The notes below the pieces were generated by a model. That model saw nothing but the letters and a program-made list of their open reading frames with translations, was not told the DNA's origin and made no database searches. Shown piece after piece: positions 7,340-15,209 of a stretch of DNA of 19,015 nt. Each line of letters begins with the position of its first letter. Position 1 is the stretch's first letter. Source of the stretch: an uncultured Acidobacteriota bacterium (lineage in GTDB: Bacteria; Acidobacteriota; Thermoanaerobaculia; Gp7-AA8); NCBI GenBank assembly GCA_946887105.1, contig CAMPKJ010000068.1, forward strand, positions 1-19,015, read 5' to 3'. A program made the translations under genes and the position numbers.

Positions 7340-9430
7340 GTGACTGACCTGTTCAATCGCGAGTTGAGCTGGCTCGAATTCAACCGCCGCGTGCTCGCGG
7401 AAGCCGAAGACTCCTCGGTGCCTCTGCTCGAGCGCGTGAAGTTCCTCGGCATCACCGCCAACAATCTCGACGAGTTCCTGATGGTGCGCCTCGGTGCGAT
7501 CCGCTCGCTGATCGCGGGCGAGGCGCGCGAACGCTCGCCCGACGGCATGACGCCGAAGCAACAGCTCAAGGCGATCCGCGATCGCGGGAAGGCGCTGCTC
7601 CGCGACATGTACCGCGTTCACGACACCCTTCTGCCGCAGTTACGCAAGGCCGGCGTGCGCATCGAGGCGCCGGGCTCGCTCACGAAGAAACAGCAGGCCG
7701 CGCTGGCCGACGAGTTCCGTTCGCGCATCGCGCCGATCCTCACGCCGCTGGCCTTCGATCCCGGACATCCGCTGCCGTTCCTCGCCAGCGGCGCGCTCAA
7801 TCTCGCCGTTCTGCTGGCCAGCGGCAGCGATACGCATACGGCCTTCATCAAAGTGCCCAAACTGCTGCCGCGCTTTCTCGCGGTCCCCGGCGCGACGGAA
7901 CGGTTCCTGCCGATCGAGGAACTGATCCGCGTGCACGCGTCGTACTTCTTTCCCGGTCTCGACCTGCGCGAAGTGGTCGCGTTCCGGGTCATTCGCAACG
8001 CCGACGCATTGCTGCGCGAGGATGAAGTCGAAGACCTGCTGAAGTCGGTCGAGACCGAGCTCCGCCACCGCGATCGCAAGGAAGTGGTGTGGATGGAGGT
8101 CGCGGCCAACCCGCACGAAGAAGTGCTGGCCCTTCTGATGCGCGAGCTCGAAGTCGCGCGCGAAGACATCTTCTTCACGCCCGGACTGCCCAAGCTGAGC
8201 GATCTGCTCGAGATCTACGGCACGGTCGGCAAGCCGTCGTTGCGCGACGAGCCGTTCGATCCGCGCATGCCCGCGGCGCTCGCCACCACCGACGACATCT
8301 TCGCGATCGTGCGCGCGGGCGACGTGCTGCTGCATCGTCCGTACGACTCGTACAACGCCGTCGCGGAACTGGTGCAGAGCGCGGCCGGCGATCCGGACGT
8401 CATCGCCATCAAGCAGACGCTGTATCGCACCGAGCCGGGCTCCGTGGTCGTCGAGGCGCTCGCGCGCGCGGCGGAAAACGGCAAGCAGGTCACAGCTATC
8501 GTGGAGGTGCAGGCGCGCTTCGACGAAGAACGCAACATCGCCTGGGCGCGGCGTCTCGAAGAGGCAGGCGTGCAGGTCGTCTACGGCCTGGTCGGGATCA
8601 AGACGCACGCGAAAGTGCTGCTGGTGATCCGCCGCGAAGGCAATGCGCTGCGCCGTTACGTGCACCTCTCGACCGGCAACTACAACGCGCGCACGTCGCG
8701 GCTCTACACGGACCTCGATCTGCTGACGTGCGACCCCGCGTTCGGCGACGACGCCTCGCAACTGATGAACCTGATCACGGGCTACAGCACCGCCACGGCG
8801 CAGGAGGCATTCGAGCACGACCCCGCACGCTGGCGATGGAAGAAGCTCATCGTCGCGCCGACCGGCTATCACGCCTGGGTGCTGCGCATGATCGAGCGCG
8901 AAACGCGGCACGCGCGCGAAGGGCGGCCGGCGCAGATCATCGCCAAGATGAACTCGCTCGTGGAGCCGAACGTGATCGACGCGCTGTATCGCGCCGCGGA
9001 TGCCGGAGTGAAGATCGACCTGATCGTGCGCGGGATCTGCTGCCTGGTTCCGCGCGAGCACATCCGCGTCACGTCGATCATCGACCGCTTCCTCGAGCAC
9101 ACGCGCATCTTTCTGTTCCGCAATGCCGGCGCCACGGAGATTTACGCCACCAGCGGCGACTGGATGCCGCGCAATTTCTTCAGCCGCATCGAGGTGGCCT
9201 GGCCGGTTCTCGCTCCCAATCTGCGCGACCGCGTCGAGCTGCAGATCCTCGGCACCGCGCTCGCCGACGACGCCAGGAGCTGGCGCCTCCAACCCGACGG
9301 CACGTATCGACGCCGCAAGGCCACGCCCGGTCCCGTCCGCAGCCAGCAGCGATTCATCGAAATCGCGCGCGCGGAAGCGGTGAAGATCGAGCCGGGCGTG
9401 GGGCGGCGGAAGGCGAAGAGGAAGCGTTGA
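7340..9430 (+). CDS. ppk1: Polyphosphate kinase 1 (first copy)
   Basis: This 696-residue enzyme reversibly builds polyphosphate from ATP via a phosphohistidine. It has the PPK1 layout: N domain opening with NRELSWLEFN and the ATP-site NNLDEF, head domain, then C1 and C2. The two catalytic histidines are H423 (GIKTHAK) and H442 (YVHLSTGNYN), 19 residues apart as in E. coli (435 and 454). The arginines matching E. coli R375 and R405 are R363 (TLYRTE) and R393 (QARFDE). RFLEHTR near the C-terminus is also conserved. The GTG start is chosen because upstream in-frame sequence is the octamer element and family homology begins here. The tail GRRKAKRKR is strongly basic. It converges on a paralogue. 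Confidence 0.95.
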   Translation: MTDLFNRELSWLEFNRRVLAEAEDSSVPLLERVKFLGITANNLDEFLMVRLGAIRSLIAGEARERSPDGMTPKQQLKAIRDRGKALLRDMYRVHDTLLPQLRKAGVRIEAPGSLTKKQQAALADEFRSRIAPILTPLAFDPGHPLPFLASGALNLAVLLASGSDTHTAFIKVPKLLPRFLAVPGATERFLPIEELIRVHASYFFPGLDLREVVAFRVIRNADALLREDEVEDLLKSVETELRHRDRKEVVWMEVAANPHEEVLALLMRELEVAREDIFFTPGLPKLSDLLEIYGTVGKPSLRDEPFDPRMPAALATTDDIFAIVRAGDVLLHRPYDSYNAVAELVQSAAGDPDVIAIKQTLYRTEPGSVVVEALARAAENGKQVTAIVEVQARFDEERNIAWARRLEEAGVQVVYGLVGIKTHAKVLLVIRREGNALRRYVHLSTGNYNARTSRLYTDLDLLTCDPAFGDDASQLMNLITGYSTATAQEAFEHDPARWRWKKLIVAPTGYHAWVLRMIERETRHAREGRPAQIIAKMNSLVEPNVIDALYRAADAGVKIDLIVRGICCLVPREHIRVTSIIDRFLEHTRIFLFRNAGATEIYATSGDWMPRNFFSRIEVAWPVLAPNLRDRVELQILGTALADDARSWRLQPDGTYRRRKATPGPVRSQQRFIEIARAEAVKIEPGVGRRKAKRKR

Positions 9431-9456
9431 CGCGGCGGCGCCGCGCTAACGCTTCC
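9420..9456. terminator. Palindrome at the tail-to-tail junction of the two ppk1 genes
   Basis: GGAAGCGTT (9420-9428) pairs with AACGCTTCC (9448-9456), and inside it CGCGGC (9431-9436) pairs with GCCGCG (9440-9445) around a GGC loop. Only the GA/CT positions between them need checking, and those also pair, giving a 17-bp stem. The stop codons of both genes lie within it. It could terminate both transcripts. It lacks a T-run, so termination efficiency is uncertain. Part of the symmetry arises because both proteins end in codons for Lys-Arg-stop. Confidence 0.6.
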
Positions 9457-11587
9457 GTCGCGCTTTGCGCCGGATCTTCGGCGCCTGCTCGATGGCCGCG
9501 TCGTAAGGTCCCAGCGCGACGGCTTCGGCGCGGGTGATCTCGATGAACCGCTGCTGGCTGGCGATCCCTCCGCGGCGCGGCGTCCACGAGCCGTCGGGCT
9601 GCAGTTCCCACGACGAGCCGTTGTCCGCGAGCGAGGTCTCGAGGATGCTCACCGCGCGCTCGCGCATGGTCGCGTCGAGCAGCGGGTACATCACTTCCAC
9701 GCGGCGCACGAAGTTGCGCGGCATCCAGTCGCCGCTGGACAGGTAGATCTCTTCGGCGCCGCCATTCTCGAAACGCACCACGCGCGAGTGCTCGAGGAAG
9801 CGGTCGACGATCGAGATCACGCGGATGTTCTCGCGCGGCACGAGCGAGCAGATCGCGCGCACGATCAGGTCGATCTTCACTCCGGCATCCGCGGCGCGAT
9901 AGAGCGCGTCGATGACCAGCGGATCGACGAGCGAGTTCAGTTTCGCGGCGATGCGGGCCGGCTTCTTTTCCTTCGCGTGTTTCGTCTCGCGGTCGATCTT
10001 CGCCACCAGCAGGCGGTGATAGTCGAACGGCGCGATCGCGAACAGCTTCCATTGCGGACGCGCACCCGGCCGCTCCAGAACCTGCACGAGGCTGCTCGCC
10101 GAGAATCCGGTGAGCACGTTCATCAGTTGCGACGACTCCTGCCCGAACTCCTCGTGCGCCGTGAGCAGGTCGAAGTCGGTGTACACGCGCGCCGTGTCGA
10201 CGTTGTAGTTCCCGGTCGACATGTGCACGTAATGCCGCAGTCCCTCCTCTTCGGCGCGCACGACGATGCACATCTTCGCGTGCGCCTGAATGCCCACCAG
10301 GCCGTACACGACCTGTGCACCCGCGTCGTGCAGCCGCGCGGCCATGGCGATGTTGCGCTTCTCTTCGAAGCGCGCCTGCAGCTCGATCACCACCGTGACC
10401 TGCTTGCCGCTCAGCGCCGCCAGCACGAGCTTGTCGATCACCGGCGAGTCTTCGTCCGTCTGATACAGCGTCTGCTTGATGGCCACGACCGCCGGATCGG
10501 TCGCCGCCGCGTGCAGCAACTCGATGACCGCGGTGAACGAATCGTACGGGCGATGCAGCAGCACATCGCGCTCGCGGACGATCGAGAAGATGTCCGCCGT
10601 CGTGGCCAGTCGCAGCGGCAGCCGCGGATTGAACGGCGGGTAGAGCAGCGCCGGCGCGTCGACGTTGTCGCAGACGTCGATCAGATCGCGCATGGAGATG
10701 AATCGCGGCACGCGATAAACCTCCTCCTCGCGCGCACGCGTCCCTGCGGTCAGCGCGCGCACGAGCTCGTCCGTCGCACGATCGTCGATTTCGAGACAGA
10801 CCACCTGCTTCCGCTCGCGGCGGCGCAGTTCGGCTTCGACAGAGTCGCGCAGGTCTTCGACTTCATCGCGATCGATGCTCAGTTCCGAGTTGCGGATGGC
10901 GCGGAAGAGCACGGCGCCGCGAAGGTCGAGCGAGGGGAAGAAGTGATCGAGGTGCGCCATCACCAGCGATCCGATCGGCACGAACCGGGCCGTCACATCT
11001 GCGGGCGCTTCTCCCGGCGCGACGGCAATGAAACGCGGCAGCAACGATGGCAGCTTGATGAGCACGAGATGCTCGCCGCCGCGCTGCGATTCGACCGTCA
11101 CCGCCACATTGAGACTGAGGTTGGCGACGAACGGAAAGGGATGGCCGGGATCGACCGCCAGAGGCGTCAACACCGGCGCGACGGCATTACGAAAGTACTC
11201 GCTGAGCCTGGCCTGCTCTTCGCCGCCGAGGTCGCGAAAGTCCTGAATCAGGACACCGTTCGACCGCAACTCCGGCAACAGACGGTCATTGAGACAGCGA
11301 TAGAGATCGGCGAGCAGTTCGCGCGTGCGGACGCGCATCGCCGCCATCTGCTCGGCCGGCAACAAGCCGTCCGGCGTTTGCTCCGCGATGCCGGCATCGA
11401 TCAGATCGCGCGTCGCCCCGACGCGGACCATGAAGAACTCGTCGAGATTGCGCGAGCAGAAGGCCAGGAAGCGCAGCCGCTCCAGCAGCGGCACCTCGGC
11501 ATCCTCGGCCTTCGCCAGGACACGGCGGTTGTAGTCGAGGCGGCTCAGCTCGCGGTTCAGCAGCGGGATCGGCTTCGACGGATGCAC
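9446..11587 (-). CDS. Polyphosphate kinase 1 paralogue (second copy)
   Basis: The product has 713 residues and the full PPK1 layout: NRELSRLDYN and NLDEFFMVR in the N domain, then head, C1 and C2. H436 (GIQAHAK) and H455 (YVHMSTGNYN) match the catalytic pair, and R406 (QARFEEK), the YTD tyrosine and RFLEHSR are kept. However, the position equal to E. coli R375 is Gln376 (TLYQTD), where the neighbouring copy has Arg. The residues before the active histidine are QA instead of KT. It may have altered activity, direction or regulation. The start is GTG; a TAGAAT box lies eight bases upstream. The C-terminus IRRKARRKR is basic, like that of the first copy. The two sequences differ too much for a recent duplication. 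Confidence 0.92.
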   Translation of the reverse strand: MHPSKPIPLLNRELSRLDYNRRVLAKAEDAEVPLLERLRFLAFCSRNLDEFFMVRVGATRDLIDAGIAEQTPDGLLPAEQMAAMRVRTRELLADLYRCLNDRLLPELRSNGVLIQDFRDLGGEEQARLSEYFRNAVAPVLTPLAVDPGHPFPFVANLSLNVAVTVESQRGGEHLVLIKLPSLLPRFIAVAPGEAPADVTARFVPIGSLVMAHLDHFFPSLDLRGAVLFRAIRNSELSIDRDEVEDLRDSVEAELRRRERKQVVCLEIDDRATDELVRALTAGTRAREEEVYRVPRFISMRDLIDVCDNVDAPALLYPPFNPRLPLRLATTADIFSIVRERDVLLHRPYDSFTAVIELLHAAATDPAVVAIKQTLYQTDEDSPVIDKLVLAALSGKQVTVVIELQARFEEKRNIAMAARLHDAGAQVVYGLVGIQAHAKMCIVVRAEEEGLRHYVHMSTGNYNVDTARVYTDFDLLTAHEEFGQESSQLMNVLTGFSASSLVQVLERPGARPQWKLFAIAPFDYHRLLVAKIDRETKHAKEKKPARIAAKLNSLVDPLVIDALYRAADAGVKIDLIVRAICSLVPRENIRVISIVDRFLEHSRVVRFENGGAEEIYLSSGDWMPRNFVRRVEVMYPLLDATMRERAVSILETSLADNGSSWELQPDGSWTPRRGGIASQQRFIEITRAEAVALGPYDAAIEQAPKIRRKARRKR

Positions 11588-11595
11588 GCGCGCCG

Positions 11596-11628
11596 ATTCT
11601 AGGGGTTGTCATTTGAAGTCCGCGTAAA
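11596..11628 (-). promoter_or_regulatory. Promoter of second ppk1 with possible Pho box
   Basis: TAGAAT (11601-11596) is a five-of-six match to the -10 consensus and ends eight bases before the GTG start. Upstream, in the same reading direction, TTTACGC (11628-11622), four bases GGAC and TTCAAAT (11617-11611) form a degenerate direct repeat with the 11-bp period seen at pstS. Nine bases separate it from TAGAAT, close to the spacing in E. coli Pho promoters. The second unit is weak (four of six to TTTACA), so phosphate control is only suggested. Confidence 0.45.
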
Positions 11629-11632
11629 GAGA

Positions 11633-11638
11633 TATCGT
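11633..11638 (+). promoter_or_regulatory. Possible -10 box for the CHAD gene
   Basis: TATCGT ends six bases before the GTG at 11645. No clear -35 hexamer is at standard spacing; TTGTCA (11606-11611) is 21 bp away. The position suggests a leaderless message and supports the GTG start. The Pho-like repeat at 11611-11628 lies just upstream and could affect both divergent genes. Confidence 0.35.
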
Positions 11639-11644
11639 TTCCGT

Positions 11645-12442
11645 GTGGCGTTCGCATTCGAGCACGACCAGCCCTTGTCCGTGGACATCCCGCGCCTGAT
11701 GCACGAACAGATCGTTCGCGCGCGCGAGCATCTCGCGGAAAAGGACGTGCACAACGCGCGCAAGCGTTTCAAGGAAACGCGCGCGCTCCTGCGCCTGATC
11801 CGCGAGCCGCTCGGCGATTCGTTCGCGATCGAGAACGCCTGGTTTCGCGATGCCGGACGCGATCTCGCGGCCGTGCGCGACGCGGATGCGATGCTGGAGG
11901 CGCTCGACAAGCTCGAGATTCCGCGCGGCTTGCGCGCAAAGGTGAAACGTAGACTGCAGAAGGATCGCGCGCACCCGCCGGTCGACGGCTTGATCGCGAA
12001 CGCGCTCGATCAGCTCGTGGTCGCGCAGGCGCGCATCGCACTGTGGCCGCCGATGGCCGACTCGTTCGACACCATCGCCGCCGGACTCCGGCGCACCTAT
12101 CGCGACGGACGACGCGCCATGAACAACGCGCATTCCGCCGAGGCGCTGCACGAGTGGCGCAAATTCGTGAAGTCGCACTGGTACCACGTACAGTTGCTCC
12201 GGCACGTCTGGCCGCCGCTGATGAAAGCGCACGCCGGCGTGCTCGACGAGCTGTCGCACGCGCTCGGCGATCATCACGACCTGAACGTTCTCGGCGAAAG
12301 CGCTCCGGAGTTGCAACGGATCATCGCCGCGCGCCACCACGAGCTCGAGACGCAGGCCTTCGCCCTCGGTGCACGCATCTATGCCGAACGTCCGGACGCG
12401 TTCCTGGCACGCATGCGGCGTTGGTGGACGGCATGGCGATGA
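11645..12442 (+). CDS. CHAD domain protein (polyphosphate-binding fold)
   Basis: This 265-residue, highly helical and basic protein has two CHAD repeats. Each carries the conserved histidine-basic pattern: VHNARKRFKETRALLRL near residues 35-51, and LHEWRKFVKSHWYHVQLL in the second half, followed by LGDHHDLNVL. CHAD proteins bind polyphosphate, and many are encoded beside polyphosphate genes or locate to granules; no enzyme activity is expected. Starts at TTG 11606 and GTG 11645 are possible. The 13 codons between them have few G or C third bases, while those after 11645 are G/C-rich, so GTG is preferred. It diverges from the second ppk1. The next gene begins one base after its stop, so the two are probably cotranslated. 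Confidence 0.88.
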   Translation: MAFAFEHDQPLSVDIPRLMHEQIVRAREHLAEKDVHNARKRFKETRALLRLIREPLGDSFAIENAWFRDAGRDLAAVRDADAMLEALDKLEIPRGLRAKVKRRLQKDRAHPPVDGLIANALDQLVVAQARIALWPPMADSFDTIAAGLRRTYRDGRRAMNNAHSAEALHEWRKFVKSHWYHVQLLRHVWPPLMKAHAGVLDELSHALGDHHDLNVLGESAPELQRIIAARHHELETQAFALGARIYAERPDAFLARMRRWWTAWR

Positions 12443-12443
12443 A

Positions 12444-13148
12444 ATGGTGCTGATCCGCGGCGTGGAGCCCAAGCCGGGTGCGCGGCTGATCTTCATCGGC
12501 GACATCCACGGCTGCTTCGACGAACTGCGCGAGCTGCTGGAACGCGTCGCGCCGGGCGGCGACGATCTCGTGATCTCGGTCGGCGACATCGTCAACAAGG
12601 GTCCGCACGTTGCGCGCATCCTCGACCTCTGGCGCGATCGCGGCTACCTCGCCGTGCAGGGCAACAACGAGATCAAGATCCTCCATCGCGCACGTCCGCT
12701 GCTGCGGCTTTTCGCGCGAGACGAAGTGCTGCGCCGCCGCGATCTGCTCGCGTACATCCGCACCTGGCCGCTCGTGGTCGACTTCCCGAACGAGCGCGTC
12801 AGCGCGGTGCACGGCGGCTTTCTGCCGCAGATGCACGTCACACGCGAAGAAGTCGAGCGCGAACGCGAGGTCATCCCGGAGCTGCGCTGGATCCGCAAAG
12901 AGAACGGCGCATGGCGCCCCGTCCCGAAAGAGAAGAAGAGAAAGGACGACGTGCTGTGGGCCGAGAAATGGCGCGGCGACCGTTTCGTGCTCTATGGCCA
13001 CACTCCGTTGCGCGAGCCGAGACGGGACAAGCAGGCGCTCGGACTGGACACCGGTTGTGTGTACGGAGGCGCGCTGACCGCGGCCATCCTCGCGGATGGC
13101 CAGTGGGAAACGGTGAGCGTGAAGGCGAAGCGGAAGTACGCCGACTGA
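12444..13148 (+). CDS. PPP-family metallophosphoesterase (ApaH/PrpE-like)
   Basis: The product has 234 residues and the calcineurin-like core. Motifs in order: GDIHG (19-23), GDIVNKG (47-53), GNNE (73-76), VHGG and YGHTP. This matches the PPP group that includes bacterial protein phosphatases and diadenosine tetraphosphatase ApaH. The third motif is normally GNHE or GNHD; here the catalytic histidine position is Asn75. A lysine/arginine-rich stretch (KEKKRKDD) lies in the C-terminal half, and the C-terminus is VKAKRKYAD. Substrates could be phosphoproteins, Ap4A or a polyphosphate-linked compound. Being one base after the CHAD gene suggests it works with that protein. Gene name is left open. 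It converges with sixA with a six-base gap. Confidence 0.85.
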   Translation: MVLIRGVEPKPGARLIFIGDIHGCFDELRELLERVAPGGDDLVISVGDIVNKGPHVARILDLWRDRGYLAVQGNNEIKILHRARPLLRLFARDEVLRRRDLLAYIRTWPLVVDFPNERVSAVHGGFLPQMHVTREEVEREREVIPELRWIRKENGAWRPVPKEKKRKDDVLWAEKWRGDRFVLYGHTPLREPRRDKQALGLDTGCVYGGALTAAILADGQWETVSVKAKRKYAD

Positions 13149-13154
13149 CGGAGC

Positions 13155-13694
13155 TCAATCGATCTTGCGCAGCACGCGCGGCGAAAGCAGCCACTCCAGC
13201 GTAGCCGTGCCGTCCGGCGCGATGCGCACGCCGTAGCAGCCGCCCTTCTTCAACTCGACCCTGGCCGGCTCGATGCCCACCAGCGCGGCCATGTCTTCGC
13301 TGAGCGTCGGCTCGTGCCCGACGAAGATCACCCGTCGCTCCTCGATCGACTCGAGCAGCGCCAGAAACTGTTTCGCCGTCGCGCCGGGCGCGAGCGCATC
13401 CGTGGTGTTGATGTTCACGCGCGACTTGTAGCCCTTCGACACCCACAGCGCCGTTTGCACCGCACGCAGCAGCGGACTGCTGTAGATCGCCTGCGCTTTC
13501 GGAAGCGCGCGCTCGAGGCCGCGCGCGATCTCTTTCATGCGCGCGTGTCCTTCACTGGTCAGCCCACGATCTTCATCCTTCTTGTCCGGCGACGGATCCT
13601 CCGCAATCCCATGCCGGAGCAGAATGACGAACCGCTCTTCCGCGGGCGGCGCCGGAGCCTTTTTCCTAGTTGCTGCTTTCTTCGATGTCGACAT
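13155..13694 (-). CDS. sixA: SixA-like phosphohistidine phosphatase (histidine phosphatase superfamily)
   Basis: The product has 179 residues. The catalytic motif LLRHGIAE puts the phospho-acceptor histidine at H28. RGLTSEGHARM, SSPLLRAVQTA and the second active-site histidine in VGHEPTLSE complete the SixA pattern. E. coli SixA (161 residues) removes phosphate from histidine in the ArcB HPt domain and related proteins. Here a basic, proline-containing N-terminus (KKAATRKKAPAPP) of about 20 residues is added. The ATG at 13694 lies inside the end of ppx (29-nt overlap), so the two are probably coupled; an in-frame start further up is less likely. The operon also encodes a histidine kinase, and PPK1 enzymes carry phosphohistidine, so either could be a target (inference). 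Confidence 0.85.
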   Translation of the reverse strand: MSTSKKAATRKKAPAPPAEERFVILLRHGIAEDPSPDKKDEDRGLTSEGHARMKEIARGLERALPKAQAIYSSPLLRAVQTALWVSKGYKSRVNINTTDALAPGATAKQFLALLESIEERRVIFVGHEPTLSEDMAALVGIEPARVELKKGGCYGVRIAPDGTATLEWLLSPRVLRKID

Positions 13695-15192
13695 GGCACT
13701 CGAATACCTTTCCGAAATACTTCGCGCGACGCGCAACGGTCTCCAGCTCCACGTCCGCGTCGCCGCGCAACCGCGGGCGGAACGTCACCGTTTCCTCTCC
13801 CACTTCCACGCCCACGTCCCGCACGGCGCGGCGGCGTCCGCGATCGAGCGCATCCGCGACCCGCAGCATCGCCGCGAGTTTGGTGACCACATCGCGCTGC
13901 GCCTCGGAGAGCTGCGCGAAGTTGTCGTGCTCGACCGACGGCGCGGCCTTGCGGTAGTACCGCGCCACGTTCGCGACCACGGCCACCTGATCGGTGGTGA
14001 ACCCGCGCAATCCGGCGTGGCTGATCAGGTAATAGGAATGCTTCTGATGATCCTGATACGACACGTGCATTCCGACCTCGTGCAGGAGCGCCGCGTATTC
14101 GAGCAGCTCGCGCTCGCCGGTATTGAAGCGATGCAGCTCCTGCGTCTGATCGAAGATGCGCAACGCCAGCCGCGCCACATGCGTGGCGTGCGCGCGTTCG
14201 ACGTCGCTGCGCTCGACCAGGCCGAGGACTGACGAACGGCGCACGCTGCCGCGGTCCTTGCGCGGCGCGCGCTGGTCGTCCAGGACGTATTCGACGATCC
14301 CTTCGCGCAGCGCGGCATCGCACGCGTGAAGCTGTTCGCTCTCGAGCTTGCGCATGATCTCGTGCAGCACCACCGCGCCCGCGAGGATCGTCTGCGCGCG
14401 GCGTTCGTCGATCGGAAAACGGCGGATCCGTTCTGCAATCGACAGCGGCGTCAACGCGTCGATCAGCTCGCGCAGACGTTTGCGCGACAGCCATCGCAGT
14501 CCCGACGATACGGATTCCGCGCCGTTCCATCCCAGCTCCGCCAGCGCCACGATCGTGCCCGAGGTGCCGACCGCGAAGTCGAAGCCGAGCGAGGCGATGC
14601 GGGAGAGCGTCTTCTTCATCCGCTTGCGCACGTACGCGCGGCACTCGTCGATCATTGCCGGCGTGGCCGCGCCGTCGAGGCCGAACATCTGCGCCATGCG
14701 CAGCGCACCGACCGGCTCGCTGCTGGTGAGATAGACCTCTTCGCTCGTGCCCACGATCAGCTCCACGCTGCCGCCGCCGATGTCGATCACGAGGGACGTA
14801 CCGCCATGGAAATCGACGGCCGAGCGGACGGCGCGATAGATGTACTCCGCCTCTTCCTCGCCCGAGATCACGCGCACGCGAATCCCGGACGCTTTCTCGG
14901 CGGCGCTGATGAAGCGCCGTCCGTTCGGCGCCTCCCGGATGGCGCTCGTGGCCACCGCCACGACGTCCTGCACCTGCCAGCGTTCGGCGATGCCGGCCAT
15001 GCGGCGCAACGCTTCCACGCCGCGCTCGACGGCGTCATCCGTCAGCGGCCGGCCTTCGAGACTTCCGCGCCCGAGCTGGACCATGTCCTTCTCTTTGTCG
15101 ATCACGCGATAGCCGTGCTTCTGTTTTTCGACCACGATCATGTGGATCGAATTCGTTCCGACGTCGATCGCGGCGATGCGGTGGCGTGGCAT
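13666..15192 (-). CDS. ppx: Ppx/GppA family exopolyphosphatase
   Basis: This 508-residue enzyme releases phosphate from the ends of polyphosphate, or removes the 5' phosphate of pppGpp; the two activities cannot be told apart by sequence. The actin-like N-terminal half has the phosphate loop AIDVGTNSIHMIVV (8-21), the catalytic glutamate region SGEEEAEYIY (110-119), and the second phosphate loop VIDIGGGSVEL (135-145). The C-terminal half is the HD-like domain with LLHEVGMHVSYQDHQKHSYYLI (a run split here as LLHEVGMHVS and YQDHQKHSYY). Length is near E. coli PPX (513). It starts 17 bases after the receiver gene and overlaps sixA by 29 bases. Confidence 0.93.
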   Translation of the reverse strand: MPRHRIAAIDVGTNSIHMIVVEKQKHGYRVIDKEKDMVQLGRGSLEGRPLTDDAVERGVEALRRMAGIAERWQVQDVVAVATSAIREAPNGRRFISAAEKASGIRVRVISGEEEAEYIYRAVRSAVDFHGGTSLVIDIGGGSVELIVGTSEEVYLTSSEPVGALRMAQMFGLDGAATPAMIDECRAYVRKRMKKTLSRIASLGFDFAVGTSGTIVALAELGWNGAESVSSGLRWLSRKRLRELIDALTPLSIAERIRRFPIDERRAQTILAGAVVLHEIMRKLESEQLHACDAALREGIVEYVLDDQRAPRKDRGSVRRSSVLGLVERSDVERAHATHVARLALRIFDQTQELHRFNTGERELLEYAALLHEVGMHVSYQDHQKHSYYLISHAGLRGFTTDQVAVVANVARYYRKAAPSVEHDNFAQLSEAQRDVVTKLAAMLRVADALDRGRRRAVRDVGVEVGEETVTFRPRLRGDADVELETVARRAKYFGKVFECHVDIEESSN

Positions 15193-15209
15193 GCGCGGCG
15201 ATTATGGCC

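Noticed and set aside
7640..9292. A 550-codon open frame on the minus strand
   Set aside because: It is antisense to the first ppk1 and shows no family motif; the sense strand has all PPK1 motifs.
9788..11602. A 604-codon open frame on the plus strand
   Set aside because: It is antisense to the second ppk1, has no recognisable domain and is rich in Arg/His/Gln, as expected for the reverse of a GC-rich gene.
11606..11644. TTG start for the CHAD gene
   Set aside because: The 13 codons have low third-position G/C, unlike the rest of the gene, and overlap the promoter region of the second ppk1.
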